From: Tipula vernalis
Lineage: Eukaryota > Arthropoda > Insecta > Diptera > Tipulidae
Direction: 5' to 3'
DNA: 64,000 nucleotides
Assembly: GCA_958295665.1 (NCBI GenBank)
Contig: OY282560.1
Location: forward strand, 53,816,333 to 53,880,332
Positions 54,806 to 64,000 of this stretch are shown one piece after another. Positions within the stretch are counted from its first letter, which is position 1. Each line of letters opens with the position of its first letter. The notes beneath the pieces were generated by a model that was not told where the DNA came from, made no database searches, and worked only from the letters and a program-made list of their open reading frames with translations. The position numbers and the translations under genes were made by a program.

Positions 54806-55413
54806 ATGGCGTCTATGTACCAAGTAATGAAACAACAGTTGCGTGAGATGAAGCAGTCAAACCGAGAAATTGTCGATAGGCCAAAAGAAAATGGACCACA
54901 AAATTCTACAACTATCTACAAAAGTACATGGCGAAATAGAGAAACTGCAAGCGGAAGTTCAATTTGTCCAAACTAAGGTTCAACAGGTTGGAGAGAAATT
55001 TCAACGTCTCGAGAATGAATTGACTGACGTCAAGGCAAGTGAAACAACGACACAAGTAGTTCAGACCGTGCACTTAATCAAGTTAAAGCGACCAACATTC
55101 GGCGGAACAACATCTACCACATACCAGTACGTCGGCCGATTATATGGAAAGGCTGAAAATTGACGCATTCATTGACGGCATTCGAGATCCAGAGACACGC
55201 AAGACGGTGATATTGTCACCTAAAGCCACCTTCGCCGAAACCATTGCTTATTCGTTGATAAATGAAACTGCACAAGCCGGAGCAACTGCCAGGCGAATTA
55301 TTATTTTATTTACCGAACTCGGGTATACGTTATGGGAGGGAAGTTTTGGGTCACCCAGGTTGTGGGTTGTTGAAGCTAATGAAGAGGAGAAGGCAGCCAG
55401 TCAACGACCATAG
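54806..55413 (+). pseudogene. Gag-like continuation of the LTR element
   Basis: ATG at 54806 begins MASMYQVMKQQLREMKQSNR, then a frameshift near 54880 to QLSTKVHGEIEKLQAEVQFV and KVQQVGEKFQRLENELTDVK, a coiled coil. LKRPTFGGTTSTTYQYV follows, and after a further break near 55145 MERLKIDAFIDGIRDPETRK, which resembles the capsid C-terminal part of gypsy Gag. It ends near 55413 without a zinc knuckle. Placement after the SAP segment, ignoring the LINE, fits one Gag gene. Confidence 0.65.
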
Positions 55414-55639
55414 AGTATAGTCTCGGATAAGACGAAAACCATCAAGTAAGGGACAATCATCGGCAAATGTGACCAGATCCGATTGGATAAGACGACATCC
55501 AGAGTCGATCGAAGATCTTATCGTGACACAGAAAATTTCTGCGCATCACCTACTCAAGCGGTACATGTTCATATTCTGAAGTACATCGGATAATAACAAC
55601 ACTCGGAAATGCCGACGCATTAGAAGTGAAGCAATTGTT

Positions 55640-56330
55640 GCTGGTGATACCAAAGTACCGGATTACGGAAATCCTGAACGAGTATCATGGAGGAGCAAGT
55701 GTGGGTCATCTAGGAATTAATGAAAGACTGGGTAAGACACATATAATGATTGTACTGGGCGGGATGTAGACAGTCTGTGATAGAGTGGTGCCAGAAATGT
55801 GACTAATATGCGGCATGTAAAAGTCGTGAAACCATGAAACAATACAACGGGGCTATTTCCCACCGCCAAGAGCGGCAACAAATATGTGCCAGTGATAATG
55901 GATTATTTCAGCAAATGGCCGGAAGTGTACCCCATTCCCAATCAGGAGACGACAAAAATAGCTGATGACGTGGTCAACAAGTGGATTAGCAGATTTGGAG
56001 TGCCGATGGAGATTCATACCGATCAAGAAAGGAATTTTGAATCGGTGGTATTTCAAGGAATATGCCAGATGTTCAGTATAAAAAAAAACAAGAACAACAC
56101 CCTTGCATCCACAGTCTGACGGTATCGTTGAGAAAAACTAACGCAACTGGAAACGGCATATATCGATGTTCTTGATGACCTATCGATCAGCAATACATGA
56201 CACAACCAACCCTCTAAAGTTTGAGGCTGTACCATCAGCGGCTTTATGTGGGCAGGATTACGTAGACCGAATGAAACAGGAACTTAATGAAATTCATCAA
56301 ATGATTTTTAATATTTTTCGAAGATTGTAA
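55640..56330 (+). pseudogene. Ty3/gypsy integrase
   Basis: The N-terminal zinc region near 55660-55800 (EYHGGASVGHLGINERLGK, then WCQKCD) is broken by a stop. The DDE core is readable: YVPVIMDYFSKWPEVYP (first Asp), GVPMEIHTDQERNFES (second Asp, about 56020) and, after a frameshift near 56090, LHPQSDGIVEK (Glu). A stop follows at the next codon or so; the C-terminal reading continues to about 56300. All three catalytic acids persist. RT and RNase H, normally upstream, are deleted between 55413 and 55640. Confidence 0.83.
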
Positions 56331-56496
56331 GAGAATTCAATCCAGTTTCGAACTGATGAGCTTATGATTATGAAAAAATCAATCTTCTCATCAGGCCGCG
56401 GCGACTGGACTGTCTATACCACAATTTACATTCTATATAGAATGTGCTGTGCTTTAAGTACTAGCGAATCGTACTAATTCACGAGAACGTGAACAA

Positions 56497-57949
56497 GTGC
56501 AACAAATGGATTATGATGAGGACCCTTTCGCAATTGAGGACGATGAAGATGAAGATTATTTGCCAAATGAGGATGATACATCAGACATTGAATCAGAGCA
56601 AGAATTCGAGATACAACTGGAGTATGATAGTGATGATGAAGAGAACGAAGTGCAATCGACTGTTGGAATGCAGCCACTAGTCGAACTACAGCCGGCAAAT
56701 GAAAATCAATCAGAAATGCAAGAATTATTGACCGATTTGAATACACAAAATTTGTCGGAAAAGACTGGACGTACACGCCTTCATAACATTATGCGGTTTA
56801 CTGGAGACCTTGTTCAGAACAATTCTGTGCCCATCGAAGTATTCAAAAAGTTTTTTACGCCAAATATCGTGTTTATTATCGTGAATGAAACAAATCGATA
56901 TGCTAATAGCAAAATACACCAATGGAATACAAATAATCCAGGCAAAAAACGAAAAGTGTGGAAGGTGTTAACGGAGGTTGAACTGAATGCATTCATTGGT
57001 ATCCTTGTAGCGGCTGGTGTAAGTCATAACAATCTTCAACACAATGCTTGAGCAACAATGTCATACAAACGATTTGTTTCTTTATCACGATTTTTGCGGT
57101 TTGATGATAACCGTACTCGCGAATTTCGTGCAAAATCGGATAAACCTGCACCTATTCGAGATATCTGGAACTTTCTAAATGAAAATTTAGAAGAAAATTA
57201 TCGTCCCCCTACCGATATCACCATTGATGAACAGCTGTTTCCATGCCGTGGCAGGACCAAGTTCACTCAATATATCCCATCAAAACCTGCGCGGTACGGG
57301 ATTAAAGTCAGGTGGGCATGCGACGCTAAATAACATTATCCAAATAAAAATAAAGCCGTGATTCTTTTATCGACATTGCACTACGATAAAAATGTAGTAG
57401 CTGAATTACAAAAGCCAGAAGCGATTTTGTTATGGACCAAATGCTCAGCCATTATAGTACCAAAAGGCGAACAAAAAGATGGCTTTTGGCCTTTTTTTAT
57501 AATATGGTTGATGTAATGGCGCTGGCCAGTTATATCATTTGCAAAGAGATAGACCATTTCAAACATACAGATGCACGGAGAAAATGTTTGTGCCCTTTAT
57601 CGGAAGCTCTAGTTCGTCCGCAAATTGAATTGCGCTGTAACAATCGGCAAGTGATAAAACATTTCGTCTGCCGATCAGCAATAGGAGCATTTTTAGGTGG
57701 CCCATTATTGGTAAGAATTTGAAATTTAAATATTTATTATTTCAAAGAACTATAAGTTATACATTTATGTTTCATCCAACAACACAATTTGTCGCCAGTG
57801 CCAGCGGTGCTGACGTTATGGGAAAGAGAAGAAATTGCCGATTGTACTACTGCGAGAAATGTTTGGACCAACAACACTCAAAATGCTTCTATAATTGTTT
57901 CAAATGCCATAATGAACAAGAAGCAACATCCAACAGAAATAATGAATAA
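56497..57949 (+). pseudogene. piggyBac-type transposase (broken, core deleted)
   Basis: The acidic N-terminus (DEDPFAIEDDEDEDYLPNED) runs to about residue 60, then the dimerisation/N-terminal domain to 57051. A stop at 57049-57051 (HNA stop) is followed by SYKRFVSLSRFLRFDDNRTR and ITIDEQLFPCRGRTKFTQY, carrying the first catalytic Asp of the DDE/D core. After WACDAK comes a stop and a deletion that removes the second catalytic Asp region. The tail resumes QMLSHYSTKRRTKRW-like sequence in a shifted frame, lacking the third Asp motif, and FFYNMVDVMALASYII. The C-terminal Cys-rich domain is present at about 57820-57920 (CRLYYCEKC, CFYNCFKC). TTAA flanks and terminal repeats were not fixed. Confidence 0.83.
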
Positions 57950-58275
57950 ATAAAATAAAATCTACATTTAATTAACTATTTGAAATTTATTAATTTACCT
58001 CCCTTTATTAATATTACGTACTTATTATTTTATTATAACATGCTAATTTTAATCAAAAGTAATGAAATACAATCACAACAAACAATTACTTATATAAGCT
58101 CATATAAATATGTAAGGGTCTGGCTGGGCCCTTTGGTAACCAATGTGCAAAAACAACAATGGTTCACACAAGAGATAAGTTTGGATTTAAATTTAGAATC
58201 AATATTTAAAACAAACCATCCAAGCAGGATGAACGTATGATAATTTTGTGATTACAATTTTTGTTTTGTTTGTAT

Positions 58276-58720
58276 TGTGACGGTGACACCTATGGTGTAA
58301 TAGAATAAGTTAAATTAATAGATCAATGTTTAACTGTACTAAAATGGAATTTTCTACGGTTAAATTGTTCTAAATGTTTTTGCGCTATTCTAACTGGAAA
58401 AGTCATGAGCTTTCTAGAAGTTTGGCTTGTGTTATAAAATGGCGAACGAAGTCGAATTGTATTATTAGTATTTGGTAAGCGATACTGTAAATATTAAAAA
58501 GATATTTAAAAAGTGTTTTTGTGCGAAATCAAAAATAAAAGTGAATAGTAAAATTGTGCGAATAATTTATATAAAGTGATTTTGTGAATAATCATTAATA
58601 AATTGTGTTGTAATAATTTTTGTGCTAAATAAATAAATTCGTTGGTGATAAATTGAATTGATTTTGTTTTATTCACAATCCAGTGATACGAACCTTGATT
58701 GACAAGGCAAAAACGTAACA
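58276..58720 (+). repeat. 3' LTR (445 bp, the most complete copy)
   Basis: Begins TGTGACGGTGACACC and ends AAAAACGTAACA, with TG...CA termini. TATAAAATGG near 58433 is a plausible promoter element and AAATAAATAAATTCG near 58628 a polyadenylation region, giving a U3-R-U5 order. The following ATAT matches the bases before the 5' LTR. Confidence 0.88.
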
Positions 58721-60039
58721 ATATTTTTGCTTTTTTCATTGAAAAACTTGAAGCTTAAAAACATCATTCCTATGGAAATCAGTGAAAAGTTATACCACTA
58801 AAAAAGCTTCTACAGAATAAGTCATGAGGATTATGGCTTTATACTCTCCAAGGCTCTGGTTTATGCCCATATTTTGGTTTTAGCTTGCTAGAATATCATT
58901 TATAGGTTCATCCATATGAGTACAAATCATAAAATTGACGTAAAACCTTTTATTCGGGCAAAACTGATGTTTCGATAAAATGGCGATTATTCTAAATTCG
59001 CCATTTCATCGAAAAAAAAAAATCATTATGCTCTTTGAATAATTTGTAACCACAATTAAATAATAACCACAAATTTTTCTTTGAAATCGCAATACAATTT
59101 TCCTTTTCATTTTTGCTTTAAAAGCTTCTTTCAACCGAAATATGTATACGAAATGTCATTTAGGGTATATGTATATATTTATGTATAAACACCATATTAC
59201 CACTTAAATTTTTATCCAACATTAATTAAATTTAATTAAAAAAAAAAAGAAAATTGTATTAATATAAAAGATTTCATTACAAATACAACAGAAACACAAA
59301 AATAATGAAAATCCAGATATAGAGTGTGATGCCGTGGTGCGGGATGAAATTTGGTAGAATGAAATGTTAGGTGGATGAGTGAAATCATAATAATGATTTT
59401 TTTTTCGTATTTTTTTTTTTTGCATCACCATGAAACAAGAATGATTGCATTGAAAATGACGTTTAATTGTATGTATATGAAAAATGGAAATAAATTCAAG
59501 ACAGCGTTTACGTTTTTCTTTTTTCTCTGATTTTAAAGAGTTGAACGGAAGTGAGCAGGTAACGTTGATGTAGTGTGTTCATGATGATGATGATGATGAA
59601 ATTTAATGATGATATAATTTTTTTTTTTGTGTGCTTTGCTCTGTATAAACTTTCCTCATGGCTATATTTGAGATAAAGTATTACAAAAAAATTATAAAAT
59701 ATAAATCGTTAAAGAATAAAATGTGGAAAAAAAAGTTACGTTTAAATAATAACAAAACTCGAGTGTTACTTAATTCAAACACTTTTTGTTGTTTTAATTC
59801 GTTAGGAGAGTTAAAGTGCTTTGGTGCTGTCTTTTCGTTTTTGGTTTTTCTGTTTTCTGTAAATGAAATATTTTTGCATTGCTTAATCCACAACACAGAC
59901 AGATATAATGTGTGATAATTTAAATTTAAATGTTTCGTAGTTAAATTAACCAGACCAGAATTTTAAATATAGTCGAACATTATTTATGGCATTATTTATT
60001 TACTGTTGAACAGTATTCCAAACCACTCAGTTTATTATG
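58721..60039. other. AT-rich non-coding DNA
   Basis: No gene or family recognised. (GAT)n at about 59582-59600 and several A/T homopolymers. Confidence 0.55.
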
Positions 60040-60185
60040 GATATCGTTATTTGTCGGACTCAATTGAGCAGATCCTTCAGATTCATCAAATTTTGACATC
60101 GTTGTGTCGGGTGATTTTAATCGGCATAATGACAAAGCGGTTTCCACATTCGTCTTGTTCAATTTGGCTGTAAAATACCCTATGA
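60040..60185 (+). pseudogene. LINE endonuclease scrap
   Basis: FDIVVSGDFNRHND is readable at about 60092-60133, the catalytic GDFN block of an AP-like LINE endonuclease, with a few flanking codons (STFVLFNLA). Everything else is lost. Jockey/R1-type by the DFNRHN wording; weak. Confidence 0.5.
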
Positions 60186-62264
60186 CTAAGAAATTCCAAA
60201 AATAGTTTTGAAGGCTGAATTTCTTTATTACTGTTAGTTTCTGTGTAACTTTATGCCTTCCTCATGACCTCCTTTGTGGATTACTTAATGACCATAATGT
60301 CAAAAATGAAAATGTTTAACAACATTTCATCATCTCAAATTATACGTGCAAGTAGTTCAATAAGCCTACCAAAAACTCTCAAAACAAGACAAAAAAAGTC
60401 TTCGCGAATAGAATAACACCAAGACTTGAAAGGCTTTTTCGACATGATCAACGGTTGTTGATTATTGAAAAAGTAGAATAATGAGTTCATTATTGATTAC
60501 TCACTCAATACTCACCTGCGATTCATCTATAACTCACACATAATTCGTTCAACATTCACTCATCCTTCATCATTCATTGAATGATCAGTGAGTAATGAGC
60601 GAATGATGGGTGAATATTAAATTAATAATGAAATGAATATTCTGCGAGTAATGGGAATTATCGAATAATAAGTGAATAGAGGCAGATAGAATAGAAAAAG
60701 TGATGACCGTTGGTATTCATCAACCATTTAACCAGTCATAATTCACTCACTACTAACTAATTATTTGCTAATTTTATTTAATTTTATTTACTAATGAATT
60801 ATTAATTGAATCATTATTTTCTCATTACTCACAGTTTAACCCTCTCATTTTAAAGAGTGGATAATTTGTGATTATCTGTGGACAAGTCGTGAGTAATGAT
60901 AGAAAACTGAAAGAATGCTGTGTGTATATTGACTGAGTCATGAACAAATATGTGAATGATGTGTTATTAACGAGTGAATAATTAAATAAATCAACAGAAA
61001 TACGAAGGGTTAATTTGGGGGTAATGGGCGTTCAAAAAATTAACATTGAGAATAAAGTGAGAATAATAGTGAAAAATGAGTGAACATTAAGTGAATAATT
61101 GGTAAATAGTCAGAGAATATTGAGTGAATTATTAGTGAATATTCGTTAAATTTTGCAAGGTTTTTTTTTCTTTTTGGAGGTTTCTTATTTGGTAGATTTA
61201 GTATTTTGTTAAAATTAACATTTATCTACAAAACTTGTTATTCCAATCTTTTCTCCAGGTCTCAGAAATAGCTTCGTCTACTTTACAGGCTCAGATTAAA
61301 GAGTTTTTGATTTTATTAACCGCTCCTTCTATGTCATTTTATCAATGTATCATTTTAGCCTTGTGTCAAACTTAAGGTCAAATTTTATTGATCCAATAAA
61401 ACAATAAAATTTTGATTGACAGCAACAAACTTCTTGAACCTATTGTGTAGATACAATTTCAGTTTTGAGGGTACATTTTAGAAAGATTCTGGATATCTGG
61501 CCGCTCTTAAATATTTATGATGAACAATCTATCTACTTACATATAAATTTTTTTATTAAAATTGGGGGGTCAAAATGCAGAAATCATGTTTTGTGGCGGA
61601 TTCATAAACTCTCTTGCGCGTTTTAGGTCTACAAAACGTCAATTTTTATATCTGACATTTTCGGGTTTCATCTATAGTTGGGGAATTTAACACATTAGCT
61701 TCCAAATATTCTAAAGCTGTGATAATTATAATTTCTCCCTGCTGGAATAATTTTTCACACGAAATTCATTAGAAAGAAAAATTCAAAAGTTTTATTTTCC
61801 CAATGCAGGGCAGTTGGAGGCTAGTTCATTCTGTCGTATGAGTTGAAAAAAATATCTTAGATAGTACAACTACATAATTACAAAAGCTTCTGATGCTGTA
61901 AGTAGAAAAGAAAAACGAACACGATATATTATAAATACTCGGTCGGTGAAGCCAAATGATTCAAATCCCATCGGGACCATAATTAAACATTTTTAAAATT
62001 TTGATCAATTTGTAAAAAAAAAAAAAAAATATTTTATTTTGCCATCGTTGCCATTCCAAAACTTTTTAATTTTTTATTTTAGTTTCACAGGCATTTTGAA
62101 ATTCGGAAATTTGGCAAAATTTAGGAGTTCTAATCTCTGTTAAAATTTATTTGAGACAATAACAGGAAGCTGGTACAAAACCTGGAAAGTCAGAAATCAC
62201 CATTCGAATATCATTTAAGATTCTTTTCTCGCTGATATCTTTACAAGATGGTAAAATCAGAAAA
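60186..62264. other. AT-rich non-coding DNA flanking the TGAATGA repeats
   Basis: Apart from the repeat field at 60480-61150 nothing is supportable. The part from 61150 to 62264 is unique-looking, AT-rich, with a poly(A) near 62015-62030. Confidence 0.5.
60480..61150. repeat. Degenerate TGAATAATGAG/TCACTCATTCA repeats in alternating orientation
   Basis: Short words such as GAGTGAATAATG and their complement CATTATTCACTC recur at irregular 10-20 base spacing. The CATTCACTC sense dominates up to about 60585, GTGAATGATGG to about 60690, the complement again to about 60850, then GTGAATAATT to 61150. Local palindromes result (TCATTCATTGAATGA near 60570). Confidence 0.7.
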
Positions 62265-63897
62265 AAAAACACTTTACGAGTATATAAGATCTCGTAACAA
62301 TTTAACGTATCGAGATTTTGCAGCACTCGAGATTTTTTTATTTTAAAATTTTTAAAATCGCTTTTCCCTATTGTTTTTTAAAAGGCGGAAAAACCGTTAA
62401 ATTTCCACAAGCTAAAGCTTGGTTAAAATATATTGTACCCACCATAATTAAACAAGCTTATCCTGACATTATCGGAAAATTTTCGAACTAAAGACATTCG
62501 GTCAATAGCCATTTTCGAGCAAATGGCATTTTTTCAAAAATAAATCACTTAATCAAATCCCTTCCCCTTTATACAACAAAAACATATGCTAACTATTACA
62601 AAAAACACTTTAGGAGTTTATAAGATCTCGAAACAATTTAACGTATCGAGGTTTTGCAGCACTTGAGATTTTTTTATTTTAAAATTGTTAAAATCGCTTT
62701 TCACTATTGCTTTTTAAAAGACGGGAAAAACCGTTAAATTTCCACAAGCTAAAGCTTGGTTGAAATATATTGTACCCACCATAATTAAACAAGCGAATCC
62801 TGACATTATCGGAAAATTTTCGAACTAAAGACATTCGGTCAGTAGCCATTTTCGAGCAAATGGATGTTTTTCAAAAATAAATTATTTAATCAAATCCCTT
62901 CCTCTTTATACAACAAAAACATATGCTAACTATTACAAAAAACGCTTTAGGAGTATACAAGATCTCGAAACAATTTAACGTACCGAGATTTTGCAGCACT
63001 CGAGATTTTTTTATTTTAAAATTGTTAAAATCGCTTTTCACTATTGTTTTTTAAAAGGCGGGAAAACCCGTTAAATTTCCACAAGCTAAAGCTTGGTGAA
63101 AATATATTGTACCCACCATAATTAAACAAGCTAATCCTGACATTATCGGAAAATTTTCGAACTAAAAACATGCGGTCAATAGCCATTTTCGAGCAAATGT
63201 CATTTTTTCAATAATAAATCACTTAATCAAATCCTTTCCGCTTTATACAACAAAAACATATGCTAACTATTACAAAAAACACTTTACGAGTATATAAGAT
63301 CTCGAAACAATTTAACGTATCGAGATTTTGCAGCACTTGAGATTTTTTTATTTTAAAATTGTTAAAATCGCTTTTCACTATTGTTTTTTAAAAGACGGGA
63401 AAAACCGTTAAATTTCCACAAGCTAAAGCTTGGTTAAAATATATTGTACCCACCATAATTAAACAAGCTAATCCTGACATTATCGGAAAATTTCCGAACT
63501 AAAGACATTCGGTCAATTGCCATTTTCGAGCAAATGGCATTTTTTCAAAAATAAATCACTTAATAAAGTTCCTTCCGCTTTATAAAACAAAAACATATGC
63601 TAACTATTACAAAAAACACTTTACGAGTATATAAGATCTCGAAACAATTTAACGTATCGAAATTTTGCAGCACTCGAAATTTTTTTATTTTGAAATTTTT
63701 ATAATCGCTTTTCAATATAGTTTTTTAAAAGGTACCCACCATAATTAAACAAGCTAATCCTGACATAATCGGAAAATTTTCGAACTAAAGACATTCGGTC
63801 AATAGCCATTTTCGAGCAAATGGCATTTTTTCAAAAATAAATCACTTAATCAAATCCCTTCCCCTTTATACAACAAAAACATATGCTAACTATTACA
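62265..63897 (+). repeat. ~337-bp tandem satellite, about 4.8 units
   Basis: The landmark CACTTTACGAGTATATAAGA (or variant) starts at about 62270, 62606, 62943, 63280 and 63617: periods of 336, 337, 337 and 337. Units are highly similar by eye. Each contains CCACAAGCTAAAGCTTGG (a small palindrome), ACATTCGGTCAATAGCCATT and AACATATGCTAACTATTAC. The last unit lacks about 50 bases around the palindrome (junction near 63732). The array ends at 63897; the final 100 bases are non-repetitive. Confidence 0.95.
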
Positions 63898-64000
63898 AAT
63901 AAATATAAAAACGATAAAGTTTTTTCAGAAATGTCTTATTTCGCTCAATTAATTTTGATAAACCATAAACTAAATCAATTTGGTATAATTTAAATTGCAT

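Larger units (their letters stand above)
50054..58720 (+). mobile_element. mdg3/blastopia-like LTR retrotransposon with nested LINE and piggyBac relic
   Basis: LTRs at 50054-50365 and 58276-58720 begin TGTGACGGTGACA and end CGTAACA. The bases outside them, 50050-50053 and 58721-58724, are both ATAT: a 4-bp target duplication as made by gypsy elements, supporting one composite unit. Within lie a primer site, a SAP-domain Gag start, an intact LINE, the rest of a Gag-like reading, an integrase, and a piggyBac transposase relic. Protease, RT and RNase H have been deleted. No clear polypurine tract precedes the 3' LTR. Confidence 0.82.

Noticed and set aside
59658..59915. 85-codon ORF with a hydrophobic end.
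   Set aside because: Overlapping antisense ORF of similar size, AT-driven composition, no start context; chance.
61940..61980. GATTCAAATCCC resembles a tRNA/SINE B box.
   Set aside because: No A box at proper distance, no T-stem pairing and no SINE body; a chance match.

Overview
This is a eukaryotic, probably dipteran (fly), window made almost entirely of transposable elements and their relics. No host gene, tRNA or rRNA is supportable. The insect reading is an inference from AT-rich DNA full of short microsatellites, the element mix (Jockey-group and LOA-like LINEs, Ty3/gypsy including an mdg3/blastopia-like element, Bel-Pao, piggyBac, Helitron and Helentron) and (TAAA)n LINE tails. No species can be named.

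Layout. 1-2.7 kb: LTR fragment and AT-rich DNA. 2.7-6.65 kb: decayed Ty3/gypsy element broken inside integrase by a LINE fragment (6.65-8.2 kb). 8.2-11.6 kb: perfect 28-bp inverted repeat, then a frameshifted LINE. 11.6-14.4 kb: minus-strand Jockey-like LINE split by a 1.6-kb repeat that itself carries a pogo/Tc1-like MITE. 14.65-19.0 kb: decayed canonical Helitron, followed by a 227-bp near-perfect palindrome. 21.1-26.4 kb: much better preserved Helentron (Rep, helicase and a LINE-type endonuclease), with a LINE-like linker segment further down. 28.8-32.2 kb: minus-strand Bel-Pao relic. 34.7-41.0 kb: LOA-type LINE with DUF4780-like ORF1 and RNase H, split by a 1.48-kb insertion with a 9-bp target duplication. 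41-42.4 kb: two opposed LINE fragments. 42.76-43.04 kb: foldback of GACATTCGGCCTTTC-type units. 44.7-49.0 kb: ~108-bp satellite interrupted by a gypsy pol piece and followed by a block ending in a hairpin, an organisation like DINE-1/Helentron-associated elements. 50.05-58.72 kb: LTR element with matching ATAT flanks, holding an apparently intact LINE and a piggyBac relic. 58.7-64 kb: AT-rich DNA with a LINE scrap, alternating-orientation TGAATGA repeats and a ~337-bp tandem satellite (about 4.8 copies).

The best candidate for something undescribed is the intact LINE at 50.6-54.8 kb. Its ORF2 has no ATG before the endonuclease domain, lies in the -1 frame of ORF1, and opens three bases before an in-frame A_AAT_TTT slippery heptamer, which suggests programmed -1 frameshifting. 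Next are the Helentron with its LINE-derived tail, the great palindrome behind the Helitron, and the satellite/hairpin repeat family present in two copies, one filled and one empty for a MITE.

All boundaries and homologies were read by eye. Boundaries without direct repeats or terminal motifs are approximate.
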